DNA of 64,000 nucleotides from Symbiodinium microadriaticum (taxonomy: Eukaryota; Sar; Dinophyceae; Suessiales; Symbiodiniaceae). Below are positions 54,242-64,000 of this stretch, piece after piece. The translations under genes and the position numbers were made by a program. Each line of letters begins with the position of its first letter. Position 1 is the stretch's first letter. The stretch covers positions 69,800 to 133,799 of the forward strand of contig LSRX01000603.1 of the NCBI GenBank assembly GCA_001939145.1, in the 5' to 3' direction. A model generated the notes under the pieces. That model saw only the letters and a program-made list of their open reading frames with translations, made no database searches and was not told the origin of the DNA.

Positions 54242-55056
54242 AACTCCAGTGCCGAACCTGTGAAAGTGAGGTATGGTAGTAGCTTTAGGGTTCAGGGGTT
54301 AGGGGCTTGGGATCTGCGGTTTAGATGGGTTTAAGGTTTTGGGGTTTGGGGAAGTAGTAGGATTGTTACTGCAGACTTATACTTTACAGAATCTACAGGC
54401 TAAATACCTCAGCCCTACATAAGCGCTTTATACCTTAAGCCGTAACTGCCCGTGCTTCATGGGCTTCTTCCAGGCGAAAAAACTTCAGGCTGGGGGTTCG
54501 TTCACCTCGACCTCCCACAACCTACTCTTCTAGGGTATAAGTCCTGGAAGAAGTAGGTGACTTGGGGTTAAGGTAGGGTTAAGTAGGGTTGCGGGGTTGG
54601 GCTTGCAGAACCGGAGACCATGTTCATCAAAACATCTCCTAAACCTGGTTGGAGAACCCGTTGGGCCTTACTAACGCCGGTTGAGGACATTCCGCAGATG
54701 CTCATGCAGTTGCTGGGTTTCTTCGCCACGAAAAAGGTGCGCTTCTATTCATGGTAGGATTATCTGAACCCCAACCTAGACACCCCACCTACCCTTGATA
54801 TGGCCTACATACCCTCCACTAAGCACCTTCATAGCTCCACAGGAGCTCTTGGGAGTCCTGGTAGTTTTTGGGGTTACCTTATTATTATAGGATCCTTAAA
54901 ATAAAACTGGCTAAATCANAACTCCAGTGCCGAACCTGTGAAAGTGAGGTATGGTAGTAGCTTTAGGGTTCAGGGGTTAGGAGCTCTTGGGAGTCCTGGT
55001 AGTTTTTGGGGTTACCTTATTATTATAGGATCCTTAAAATAAAACTGGCTAAATCA
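54242..55056. other. Misassembly signature around N at 54919
   Basis: The 62 bases after the N (54920-54981) are identical to 54242-54303. The 78 bases before it (54841-54918) are identical to 54979-55056. Two contigs with unresolved shared ends were probably joined. Confidence 0.92.
54609..54753 (+). CDS. Well-supported internal exon, unknown protein
   Basis: After acceptor GGGCTTGCAG the frame is open for 48 codons: PETMFIKTSPKPGWRTRWAL, LTPVEDIPQMLMQLLGFFAT, KKVRFYSW. It ends at GTAGGA (or the TAG just past it). Acceptor, donor and composition all look good. It is close to the misassembly at 54919, so the next exon may be misplaced. Family unknown. Confidence 0.55.
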
Positions 55057-55088
55057 AACACAAGGAACTACAATGGATACTATAGGTA
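54990..55088. mobile_element. MITE, family B copy 3
   Basis: TCCTGGTAGTTTTTGGGGTT and CAAGGAACTACAATGGATAC with TATAGGTA at the right end match family B. A partial copy at 54855-54918 is the assembly duplicate. Confidence 0.7.
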
Positions 55089-55436
55089 CTTCAGTTTTCC
55101 GAACTTTCCAGAATTTCGGATTGCCTGCCCTGAAAGCTCGACCGACTCAACTGACGGGTGTATGGTTTGCCTCTGGATACAATGACCTACTGCATTAATG
55201 GCTTAAGCTATACCGCAAAATACCAGTCTACTCTGTAGAATTTTCGGTCACAGGCAGGAGAAAGAGGTCGAAAGAACAGTCATACTAATCATAGCAACCC
55301 CTGAACTAAGCTTGTGAGGTAGGCTCGGCCGAAATCATATAGTCCGACGCCGCAGTCTCAAGCATGACAGCGCCGCAGAATCTCAATTTCGCAAGGGCTT
55401 CAACAACCAATTTTTTTGCTAAAGATCTATACATAC

Positions 55437-55494
55437 AGAGAGAGAGAGAGAGCGAGAGAGAGAGAGAGAGAGATATATATATATATATATATAA
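55437..55494. repeat. (GA)n/(TA)n microsatellite
   Basis: GA repeats followed by TA repeats, the same GA-then-TA order as at 51640-51752. Confidence 0.93.
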
Positions 55495-55695
55495 TATGTA
55501 TGAAAATCTCAACAATAGTGATCATAATCCAAACGCTAGTCCTCAAGGTGCCATGGCTCAGGCCTTATAGGCATAGGGTCTTATTACAAGCTGCTTTGCG
55601 TGTAGGGCGTCGTCTTTCCAGAAGCTGCTTCGGGATTGAGGCTTCGTCTTGTCATTGCTGGCCTTGGGATTGCGGGCTGGTGTAACATGGGGGCC

Positions 55696-56031
55696 TCAAC
55701 AATCGGAATAAGGTTCAGCGGTTTTCCATGGCATATAACTGATTACTTTAAGAAAACCTGAAAGATTGCAATGGCTGCTTAGCCCTTCACATTCGGACTT
55801 GATGTAAATCTGCGCCTTGCGATCTGAGCCCGCCGTAAGGAGAAAAGTCTGCACTCCACGAGGTGGCAGCCTGTGGCCACTGTGGGCTTTCTTGCCTGTA
55901 AGGCGGGTTTAGGGTTTAGGGCTTGGGGGTTCAGCAATCAGGCGTTCCAACTTCGTGGGAAAGTGGAATTCTTTGATCATCTCAATAAGGTTGACAGTTA
56001 AATGCTCGACAAGTCCCGCAAAAAGTGCTGT
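55696..56031 (-). CDS. Two good minus-strand exons, unknown protein
   Basis: The upstream exon (56031 to about 55934) follows ACCGCCACAG and reads TALFAGLVEHLTVNLIEMIK, then EFHFPTKLERLIAE. The second (55895-55696) follows a textbook acceptor CGCCTTACAG. It reads KKAHSGHRLPPRGVQTFLLT, AGSDRKAQIYIKSECEGLSS, HCNLSGFLKVISYMPWKTAE and PYSDC, then TGA or a GTTGAG donor. The short DNA between them is CCCTAAA/TTTAGGG-type. Amphipathic composition and the clear acceptors make this one of the better candidates. The exact donor of the first exon is not resolved (possibly GC). No family recognised. Confidence 0.58.
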
Positions 56032-56344
56032 CTGTGGCGGTGCATAACCCAAACCCCAACCCCGTCAATGCGAAGCCGCCTCCGGAAACCCTAAACCCGG
56101 CAACCCGGAACTATGAACCGGAAAGTCTGTGCCCCCTCCAGACCCTCGGCTGTGGCTAAATCCAGCTCCATATTCAAGTGGCCCGAATACGATTATTATT
56201 AATTCGTATTGTGATTATAGCTAGTATTAATCACTATTAGCAATGTTACTATTGGTATTGTTAAAATATTTTGAATTTCTGTTGCTGAGATTTGTATACA
56301 TATTATGGTTTTGATGACTGTTGTCATTATTATTGCTATTGGTA

Positions 56345-56450
56345 TTTGTATTATTATTACTACTACTACTACTACTACTACTACTGCTGCTCTTATCATC
56401 TTATTGTCATTATAATAAAATTATGTTGATGATGATGATGATGATGATGG
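56345..56450. repeat. (CTA)n and (GATG)n-type microsatellites
   Basis: Two trinucleotide tracts, (CTA)n at 56355-56386 and (GAT)n at 56430-56450, sit in an AT-rich segment (56190-56500). Confidence 0.9.
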
Positions 56451-57175
56451 TGACGATCATGATGCTTACTGTTTTTGCTGTTAGTATTAGCATGATATCG
56501 TAACCTAAACCCCAAACACGAAACTTTACACCTTGACCGCAAACCCTAGACCCAGTGTGGATATCGTTGCGACCCTTTCCAAACCCCAGGTCTGCATAGA
56601 AGCGGCACTTTCGGGCTTAGGGTAACGGCTTGAGGACTAGCAGATAATCCTGGTTCAAACATGAATTTAGGCATGCCAAGAAAGACTTCTGGACGGGGGG
56701 GTTTCTGAACGTTAGAGGTCTATAGGTTTTACAGTTCCGGATTTACGGTTCTAAGCTTTGGGGCTTAGCGTCTGGGCGGGGGAAACTCCCGAACAAAACC
56801 CTTAAAGCGCAGAATCTCTGCAGCCATCATATGCCCCCGTAAACCCTAAACCTTGCCCTTAACTCAGACGCTACATCGTAACCCCACACCCGCGAGCCGT
56901 ACCTGCAGCCCTAGAACCTACATCTTCAAGCCCCATGATCCGGAAATCAAGCCAAGAAGCCCTGAACTAACAAGATTTCGAACTTACAGGTAAACCCTAA
57001 ACCCCATAAGCCCTACACCCTAAACCCCAAACCCTAAACCCCCAATGACCCTTGAAGGAGCCCCCATAGAACTCCCCATAAACCCTCCACCCCACTTGGG
57101 CCGGACCAGAGGGACCGGACGCTTCCGGTTCCGCTGCTTGCACCAGACCTAGGCGGGTGTCCAGGGTTCGGCTCT

Positions 57176-57330
57176 CGGGTTTGGATTTAGGGTTTAAGGT
57201 TTAGGGGATTTTAGGGGTTTAGGGTTTAGGGTTGACGGTTCAGGGTTTAGGGTTGAGGGTTCAGGGTTTAGGGTTTAGGGTTTGGGGGTTAGGGGTTTAT
57301 AGGGTTTAGGGATTTACGGTTTAGGGTGAA
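57176..57330 (+). repeat. TTTAGGG block upstream of the WW gene
   Basis: Irregular TTTAGGG, TTCAGGG and TTGAGGG units. The N at 57527 (contig join) lies 200 bases further on. Confidence 0.88.
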
Positions 57331-57659
57331 GTCTCTCTTCAGGGTTCCCTAGAAGGGTCCATGTACCCAAACAAACGTACTTTGGCTTCAACATACCTGT
57401 ATGGGGACGATAAGGGCAAAGTATGTACCATTTCTTTGGGTTATCTAGGGTTCGTGAGTTGGGGGTTTAGGCTTTCATGGGGTTTAAGCTTTGTGCTTTC
57501 AGGCTTTACACTTTGGGTTTAGGCTTNAGCGCCGAAGACGCGGCGAGTACGGGCCTTTGGTCCAGCCGAAGGTTGTGACCAAGCAGCACAGTAGTAAAAT
57601 TGCGGAGCTTCTGCTTGAATTTTGGTTTTTGGGATTCATACGACTCGGGGATCTTGTAG

Positions 57660-58892
57660 TCCAGTCCTGCAGGTTCCGGCGAAGTATCCGGCTCCAGCTC
57701 AGCCCGTGACCGGGCTGGACAAAGGTAGCAATAACATATATTGGAGCGGGTTTTAGTAAGGGTAGGTTTACTGTCTCGGGATCTATTATGTTGATTGCAG
57801 CCGAGGCCGTGCCTGAGACAACACCAGGACCAGCTCCCCCGGCTGAGGGCACAACAGCCAAGGCTCCCCCGCCTGAGGTCTCAGCGAAGGCTCCCCCGGC
57901 TGAGCGCACAACAGCCAAGGCTCCCCCGCCTGAGGTCTCAGCGACGGCTCCGCCGGCTGAGGCCAAGGCTCCCCCGCCTGAGGTCTCAGCGACGGCTCCG
58001 CCGCCTGAGGCCAAGGCTCCCCCGCCTGAGGCGCCTCCACCGCCGCAGGAGGAGGCGGCAATCACTGATCCCTAAACCCTAAACCCTAAACCCAAAACCC
58101 TAAACAGAAAGCACTAAACCTATGAACGAACATTAACCCTTAAACCGTTTGAAATTGTTGAGGTGCCGGTGATGCCGCCTGTGGCTGAGCAGTCTTCCTC
58201 ATCTCGGCCTCATATAATGAATGAGGGGTCGCCATGGTCTGGACAACGCATGAAGAGTGTGCTGCACCAGGCGTCTGAGACAGAGTCTTGTAATTATATT
58301 GTAATAAATTTCGGGTTTAGGGTTTAAATTTAGGGTTGCGGTTTGAATAATAACTTGGGTCCCTGCATTTTCCAGGCAGAACTTCCCCATGGCTGGTGCC
58401 AAGTGAAGCTGCTTTCTGACGACCTGTTCTACTTTCACCTGAGGGGCAGACTGTGCAGCTGGAGACGGCCTGAAGTGTTTGATGATACTTGCTTTGCACC
58501 TAGCAGCGTTTGACCTTAGGCCCTAAATCCTATCAACCCTACACCTGAACCAGAACCATGAGGTGCCTGATGCTGCATCTACTCCAGCAAACTTGCGACC
58601 ATGGACTTTGTGGCACATCGTGGGGAATGGGCCTGATGATACCGTAGGCAAGTTTTGGTTTAACACTGCCAGTGGGGCGTCCCTTGACTATGAGGACATG
58701 GACGCTGGTCAGCAGTGGGGCTAGCTTAAAACTTAGTTGGGGGGTGACAATAATAGGTTTTGAGGCTTTCGGGTCTAGGGCCTAGGGGTTGTTGGCAAGG
58801 ACCGGTATCAGAGCCTGTTGGCAGCCGAGCGTCTGAGGGCTGAGCCGGTTGAGAAGCCTGAGAGGAAGAGGAAGAAGAACAAATTAAAATAA
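57660..58892 (+). CDS. WW-domain protein with Pro/Ala-rich repeats, six exons
   Basis: Exons 57660-57724, 57801-58057, 58163-58300, 58376-58507, 58554-58707 and 58825-58892 (TAA) keep phase at every junction. Donors are GTAGCA, GCAATC, GTAATA, GTTTGA and GTCAGC; all acceptors are AG, including ATTGCAG and TTTCCAG. The protein starts Pro/Ala-rich (VPAKYPAPAQPVTGLDK), then repeats APPPEVSA and AKAPP modules. Exon 4 encodes a WW domain: ELPHGW, 21 residues later a second Trp in CSWRRPE, with FYF between. Exon 5 holds a degenerate WW-like unit (PWTLWHIVGN...KFWFNTASGA). The C-terminus is basic (KPERKRKKNKLK), a possible nuclear signal. WW domains bind proline-rich ligands, so a scaffold or splicing/transcription role is plausible but inferred. 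Exons upstream of 57660 are likely (57530-57590). The minus strand is open over exons 1-2 as a shadow of the repeat. Confidence 0.75.
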
Positions 58893-58909
58893 TTTAGGGT
58901 TTAGGGTGC

Positions 58910-58977
58910 TGAGCTTGCCTTGCATCCGTCCATACAGCATGGGAGTAACGATGGTTCTGGAGTCCAACTCCTCTTTC
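58910..58977 (+). CDS. Candidate exon just 3' of the WW gene
   Basis: After GGTGCTGAG the frame reads LALHPSIQHGSNDGSGVQLL, then FLLP, and meets GTATGA. It starts 18 bases past the WW gene's stop, so it could belong to a separate gene or an alternative form. Confidence 0.35.
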
Positions 58978-59285
58978 TCTTGCCTGTATGATTCGTGGCC
59001 GCTAGCCGAGGCGATAATTAACTGAAATTAAAAGCAAGAGACAAATAGCATTAATTAAGCAACTTGCTAGTGCCTATCTAGGATGTTTATAATATTCGGT
59101 CGCCTCGGCTCTTTTTGCCACCGGCTGCCTGATGCCGCCATGCAAAAAAGTTGACTGACCGCCACGGAGAATTGATTCAGATTCGGTGTTGGGGTTATCC
59201 AAAGTTAAAGGGTTTCAGGTTTGGAGTAGGTTGCTTGCCTGAGTGATTCCATGTTTGCACACACATTCAACGTCATCTCTTGCAG

Positions 59286-59520
59286 GACCTGCGCGATGCA
59301 GCGGATGATGGGCTGCCTTGGCCCGAGTCAGTTTTGGGGTTTGGGGGGTGTGCAGTCTCAAGTGGGTTACGGGTTTAGGGTTTTAAACTTTAGGGTTGAA
59401 GGCTTTGGGGTATTGGGGTGTCGTATTTTTATTGCTGGACCCTGGAGATTCGGTTTTCAGCTTTTGCGGCAACTTGAGTTAAAGACATTGCAGCCGTCCT
59501 ATTCTCGGCTTTCTACTCCT
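59286..59520 (+). CDS. Two short candidate exons
   Basis: Exon 59286-59330 follows CATCTCTTGCAG, an excellent acceptor, reads DLRDAADDGLPWPES and ends at GTTTTG. A second stretch from about 59461 follows TTCGGTTTTCAG and reads LLRQLELKTLQPSYSRLSTP before CCCCAAAC units. Short, but both acceptors have good pyrimidine tracts. Confidence 0.42.
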
Positions 59521-59639
59521 AACCCCAAACTTTAAACCTAAAGCCTGAAAACAGGTTAAAATTTTAGGGAGTAGGTGATTAAGGGTTTAGGGTTTAGGGC
59601 TCTTACTTAAAGGATAAAGCAAAACCGGGGGGGGGGGAA

Positions 59640-59970
59640 ACCCTCAACCCGTAAACCACTTAACACAAAAACCCCTAAACCCAAAACCCTAAAACCCTAA
59701 AACCCTGAACCCAAACCCCTAAAGCCCTAAACCCTGAACCCTAAAACCCTAATATCATCAACCCAAAACCTTACTCCCGACAACCCTCCGAGCCCTGAAG
59801 CGCCTGCAACCACCGGCAGCTCCAGAAGAGTCGGGATGCTCAGTGCATCCTCCAAGCTATGGGTTTTTGGGTTTTAGGCTTCGGGTTTAGGGTTTAGGGT
59901 TTACGGTTTACGGTTTAGGGTTTAGGGCTTAGGGTTTAGGGTTTAGGGTTTAGGGTTTAAGGTTTAGGGT
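59640..59970. repeat. CCCTAAA block facing a TTTAGGG block
   Basis: CCCTAAA units at 59655-59755 and TTTAGGG units at 59885-59970 lie in opposite orientation about 130 bases apart. Confidence 0.88.
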
Positions 59971-60140
59971 AAGCTATGTAGTGCCCATGCGTTCTGACAG
60001 TCTGCTGGGCTCAGAATTTCATTCAGGTGCAGAAAAAACGAGGTAGCCCTAAAGCCTGACCGGCCGCACTATAACTGTCAAATCTTGGAAGCCCGAACCT
60101 CAAAACGCAAAGCCCTACTCTGTCAATCCAACGATTGAAG

Positions 60141-60292
60141 GTACGCCAAGGACCCAGCTACCAAAGGCAAGAGGACCGTGCAAAGTCCATCGTGGTCGGC
60201 AGTAGCAGCATGGCTTAACAGGGTGCAATTAGGTCCTGACACCTCAGAGCCAGACCATTCTGAAGGAAAATACACAAATGCAGAACCCTAAT
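60141..60292 (+). CDS. Candidate 50-codon terminal exon
   Basis: After CGATTGAAG the frame reads YAKDPATKGKRTVQSPSWSA, VAAWLNRVQLGPDTSEPDHS and EGKYTNAEP, then TAA. Composition is strongly protein-like and there are no repeats. A possible preceding exon (59988-60041, MRSDSLLGSEFHSGAEKT) ends at GTAGCC. Function unknown. Confidence 0.55.
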
Positions 60293-60379
60293 GGCAACTT
60301 TTGCGCGTCTCCCTACATGCTAACTCAAACCCAAACCGTTTAAAGAATGGCTCCACTGCTTGACCAGAGTATATCCATA

Positions 60380-60386
60380 CATATGC

Positions 60387-60422
<36 letters not shown>
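60380..60422. repeat. (TA)n microsatellite
   Basis: ATATAC and TA repeats. The following 60470-60590 is open in two + strand frames (KDDKLHQIKSECNIKTNSWI is one) but cannot be resolved. Confidence 0.9.
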
Positions 60423-61137
60423 GTTCACACTGTTTGTGTACATGGACCCTCAAGTTAAGGGTCTGTAGTGACGGCCCCAAAAGACGACAAACTCCACCAG
60501 ATCAAGAGCGAGTGTAACATCAAGACAAACAGTTGGATTGAACAGCTTTGACAATTTCATGCTGCAGATTCTGGATCTATAATCTTGGCTTCATCTTCTC
60601 GACGCGTGTGCGTGCGTGTCATCGGCAAGCCAGCTGCCGACAATTGGGATTCCTGCGCCGTCATATTGCCGAAGTCCCCATGATGAAAACCCCCCAAACC
60701 CGGATCCCTTTCAACGATGGCTTTTAGGATTGCGGCGTTCCGAATAATTCAGTCTCGTTGTTGAGTGTTCTTGTTTTAAAGTTTTTTCTGTCGAAGGGCT
60801 CCCAGACGGTTGTGAGAATGCAAAGCACGAGTAGGAGGTACATTAGGGCAGTGAGACAAGTTCAGCAGTCATAGAGTAAGCGTTATCTTCATGCCAATAG
60901 CGCTGCAATGAGTAAATCAACAAAGGAAAATAGCACCAGGCTTCAAGCAAATATGACCAGATTACCGCGAGGAATACCTCGAGAGGCCGATGGCCTTTGG
61001 TCTTGTTTTAGGGTAGGTACCCGAAACTTCCATAACCTACCTTTTTTGCAGTTCTGAATTATCAACCCTAATATAAATGTAAACCTTACTGTAGACTTGA
61101 TAGGGACCCTACGGCCCTACACGGTGCTAAATTTTGG

Positions 61138-61139
61138 CT

Positions 61140-61174
<35 letters not shown>

Positions 61175-61175
61175 G

Positions 61176-61222
<47 letters not shown>
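61138..61222. repeat. (TA)n/GTATA microsatellite
   Basis: TA repeats with regular GTATA interruptions, directly next to the following minus-strand exon. Confidence 0.93.
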
Positions 61223-61223
<1 letters not shown>

Positions 61224-61247
61224 GAACTCGTAGGGAGCCAACAAAAC

Positions 61248-61354
61248 AGGGGTAGGCGATTTTGGTAGTTCAAGGTACGAGTAGTGCTGCAGTTTCGGCG
61301 CTATCGGGTCTTCAAGGTTCCCATCCGCCTCCTTGGGCTTCTCGCCCACCGGAT
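61248..61354 (-). CDS. Well-bounded minus-strand exon
   Basis: After the strong acceptor GCTTTTCCTCACAG the frame reads PVGEKPKEADGNLEDPIAPK, LQHYSYLELPKSP and reaches a GTTTTG donor. Composition (Glu, Lys, Pro, Asp) and the polypyrimidine acceptor argue for a real exon. Partner exons were not identified; 62100-61943 on the same strand is a candidate. Confidence 0.55.
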
Positions 61355-61418
61355 CTGTGAGGAAAAGCGTCAGGCATGAGCCTCGTGGAGCGCGTTGGGT
61401 TTAGGGTTTACCTGGACC

Positions 61419-61493
61419 TCAAAAATATGTAGAATATTAGCCTTTTAAAGGTTTTGGGCCATTATTTTACCTACTTTTGGGGGTTTATAGGTA
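61419..61493. mobile_element. MITE, family C copy 3 (reverse)
   Basis: TACCTGGACCTCAAAAATATG, TTAAAGGTTTTGGGCCATTA and CTACTTTTGGGGGTTTATAG match family C in reverse orientation. Confidence 0.8.
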
Positions 61494-61556
61494 TAAGGAT
61501 TTAAGGGTTTAGGGTTTTGGGTTTAGGGTTTGGGGTTTAGCGTTTAGGGTGCAGCT

Positions 61557-61645
61557 CTTGGGGTGCTTGGATTTACTTTTTCCATGGAGGACCGAGAGCC
61601 GGCGCATCGTGCCGTCCAAACCCTTGTGGTGTACTGCGCCGTCGG
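61557..61645 (+). CDS. Candidate first exon
   Basis: ATG GAG at about 61585 opens MEDREPAHRAVQTLVVYCAV and ends at G|GTACGA. The frame is open upstream too, so the ATG is a plausible but not proven start. Confidence 0.42.
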
Positions 61646-61942
61646 TACGAAAAACTCACCCTTCCCGCAACCCTCTCCCGACTTGACCCTTCAAACTACT
61701 CAACTGCAAACCTAGAGCCCGCATTCGACGTTACGCCACGAAACCTTAAACCTCTAAGCCCCCAAGCCTCCGCGCTTACACCTCCTAAACGACGAGCGCC
61801 GACCCCAAACTCTAAACCTTAAACCCCTAAACCCCTCAAAAACACCTACCCCCCTAGACACCTTAACTGCTAACTGCCGCGACTACTTCTACGACGACGA
61901 CTACTACTACTACTGCCTCTGCTGCGGCTCATACTCCTCGAG

Positions 61943-62100
61943 TCACGTTCCTGCCAGCAACCGGGTGCTTTCCAGGCCCTCCACTTTATGCCTGAAGCCG
62001 ATGCTGACTTCCTTCCAGTGACGCCTGCGGGGTCGGTCTACGGCAATCTGACCAAAGGCGGCCTGAAGCAAAGGTCCTCTCGGTTTCAGATCTTGGAAGC
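61943..62100 (-). CDS. Candidate terminal exon
   Basis: After TTCTTGCTTCCAAG the frame reads DLKPRGPLLQAAFGQIAVDR, PRRRHWKEVSIGFRHKVEGL and ESTRLLAGT, ending TGA. A second minus-strand frame over the same bases is also open (to 61986), so this is moderate only. Confidence 0.45.
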
Positions 62101-62539
62101 AAGAAACAACCCTGAACCCCATCCCGAAACCCATGCTTGCTAAATCGAACGTCGACCATCGAGGAGTTAAAACCCATACGAAGCCATACTAAACCACGTG
62201 CTGCAGGTGGAGGTAGGACTGCAACTTACGAGGCCCACTATGCATTCTTAAAATCTTGGAGCCTTGAAACTCGTGATAGAGTGGTATAAGAGTCTGGTAC
62301 CACGCAGCTAAGCCGCGGAAAAGCCGAGAATAGCTACGATCACTTTTGGAGCCTCCCTGAAAGGGCCTAGGCAGAATGTTTAGTGTTTAGGGTTTTGGGG
62401 TTATAGGGGAAGTAAGGAGCGCCCCAACCAGCCTTGCGTCACGTCGTAGAGTGCCACTTCGTTCATTCGTGATCCAAGGGCCTCTTTGACGGGAGTTCTG
62501 GGGTTGGGGGTCCAACTTTCAGGCTTTAAGGATTACATA

Positions 62540-62620
62540 AGCCCTAAACCCTAAACCCCTAAACCCTAGAACCCTAAACCCTAGAACCCTAAACCCTAGA
62601 ACCCTAGAGCCCTAAAGCGT
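62540..62620 (-). repeat. CCCTAAACCCTAGAA block
   Basis: CCCTAAA units alternate with CCCTAGAA. The following 62640-63230 holds no supported gene. Confidence 0.88.
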
Positions 62621-63239
62621 TTATGCTGTAGGGCCTGTAGGGTCGAGGCTTCTCTGGGTTTCGGGGCGGCTTAGGATTAGCGATTGTGGGGTACGCGGCG
62701 CTGTGTACTTCCCTCCTTGGCGGAGCGTTCCTCAGCAGCAGCGGTCCCCTGTGGACTTAAAAAAGTGTACTGAAAACCAGAATGTAGGAGCCTGACAAAG
62801 AAACCCTGCCCCTCACGAGGATTCATATTTAAAGAACCTTGATACGGACCTTAATCAGATGTCTATACTACGACTATCTTACTTGAGGAACCCTTAAGGT
62901 ATAGTAATACTCGTTACGTAAGCCACTATATTACCGGCAAGGCTCGTTGGGCTCATTCTGGAACAGGGACCTACGACCAACAATGCGCAAACATGCAAGC
63001 CGAACCCCTCATGATGGAACATCCACAGAGGAATACCCGACAGTGCAAACACCAAGCCCCTCCACACTCCTTAGCCCCAGGCCTTAAACCCTATAGTAAC
63101 CCCCAAAAAGTTGGAAAAACCGGATTAGGGACAATTAGTGCCGGGAGCCCCTATATATGACTCTTATATACGGGATGGAGGCTATTGGGTTTCCAACTTT
63201 TGGGCTTCTACTGTAAGCCCTGGCCTCTCCACCCTAAAC

Positions 63240-63323
63240 CCTGCGGCCCCAACCCGAACTGCCACGCCGAGGTCAGCACCGCAAAGACCCCCGGAGAGGA
63301 AGCGAAGTCCGCTGACCTTCCAG
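63240..63323 (+). CDS. Candidate exon
   Basis: From CCCTAAACCC the frame reads CGPNPNCHAEVSTAKTPGEE, then AKSADLP, and ends at CAG|GTTTTAG. Two other + strand frames are also open, so only the composition favours this one. Confidence 0.4.
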
Positions 63324-63419
63324 GTTTTAGCGCTTATAAGGCCTAGGGCTTGCGGGTTAGAGTTTCCATTGCTTAGGGTTTAGGGCTTAGGCTTACATCC
63401 GACAAAAAAACTCCGAAAG

Positions 63420-63580
63420 CCTAAACCCCAAGTCCTACATAAATTCATGAACCCAATGGCCCTAAATTGGCCCTGAACCCCAAAGGCCCTGTAGAAACTA
63501 TAAAGCCCTAAACGCTAAGCCCTAAATAACCCCCAAACCCCAAACCCTCAACCCCAAAGGCCCTAAACCCAGATCACAAA
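63420..63580 (-). repeat. Irregular CCCTAAA/GGCCCTAAA block
   Basis: Degenerate units mixed with AAAGGCCCTAAA and CCCCAAAC variants. Confidence 0.8.
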
Positions 63581-63673
63581 CCGCGTGCAGCGGCAGCCTC
63601 ATGGAGAGAATCCCAGCTCTTGTGGACACCTTCAGATCACAGGGTTGCGTCTTAATATGCGGGGCTCACTGTT

Positions 63674-63778
63674 TACCTTATACCAAACCTACTTTTTTGG
63701 TAGGTTCTTATTATTCTATACCCTAATGTAGAATTTACAGGGACCCTAGAGAAAAGTAGGGTTTGGTAGCAAAAGGTA
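63674..63778. mobile_element. Hairpin element with TACC...GGTA ends
   Basis: TACCTTATACCAAACCTACTT and AAGTAGGGTTTGGTAGCAAA pair, and the centre has TTCTATACCC with its partner GGGACCCTAGAG. The end motif is as in families B and C. Confidence 0.75.
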
Positions 63779-64000
63779 CGGATTAGGGTTTACTGACTAG
63801 GAAAAGGTTGCCATTCCGTACAATCATGTAGACCCACCGAGGTGAGGGGCAACTCCACAGCCGGATGTGGCGATCGGAGAAACCTTTTCGACGGCACCTT
63901 CACACCCTCAACCAGATGTAGGACTTATTAGGGTATATTTACGGTTTGCCTCAAGATAGGGGGGGGTTCCAGATTTTGGAAGATAGGGTGCGTGCGTGTC

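Noticed and set aside
57499..58065. 188-codon minus-strand Gly/Ala-rich frame
   Set aside because: It is the shadow of the + strand APPPEVSA repeats. The + strand has spliced continuation into a WW domain.

Overview
The window is eukaryotic nuclear DNA. It has no operons, no ribosome binding sites and no long bacterial-style reading frames. What can be supported as coding is short open stretches bounded by GT-AG (sometimes GC-AG) splice signals. The most visible feature is an enormous number of plant/alveolate-type telomere-like units (TTTAGGG on one strand, CCCTAAA on the other). They are scattered singly and in degenerate blocks every few hundred bases over the whole 64 kb, in both orientations. 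The TTTAGGG motif, the intron-rich short exons, the many microsatellites and the MITE-like hairpins lean towards an alveolate alga (a chromerid such as Chromera, or a dinoflagellate). This is inference: no rRNA, tRNA or marker gene was recognised. Single N characters, a 12-base Illumina adapter remnant (43798-43809) and duplicated contig ends beside two of the Ns show a short-read draft assembly.

Layout. From 0.3 to about 15.6 kb most coding-looking stretches read on the + strand, separated by telomere-like blocks and small hairpin elements; the best are 11.6-11.8 kb and the spliced C-terminal pair 12.10-12.35 kb. From 18.9 to 20.1 kb there is a decayed minus-strand coding region. From 23.6 to 34.6 kb mostly minus-strand exons occur: a Cys-rich one at 23.7-24.1, a 169-codon terminal exon at 28.35-28.86, and a very acidic gene at 32.0-33.7. 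A + strand Trp/Cys-rich decayed segment lies at 34.6-35.2. From 35.2 to 40.4 kb satellites dominate (78-bp, 23-bp telomere-variant, 30-bp and 65-bp arrays). From 45.8 to 52 kb minus-strand candidate exons recur, including a duplicated segment. The 52.7-54.8 kb exons read + and the 55.7-56.0 kb exons read minus.

The best supported gene is at 57.66-58.89 kb (+): six exons with consistent phases encode a Pro/Ala-rich repeat, one good and one degenerate WW domain, and a lysine/arginine-rich C-terminus. Each of its last four introns carries telomere-like units or close relatives. Further small exons follow to 63.3 kb on both strands.

Limits. At about 50% GC, open stretches of 20-40 codons occur by chance in six frames, so single short exons are given low to moderate confidence. 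No function is claimed except the WW fold. How the exons join into genes is mostly unresolved.
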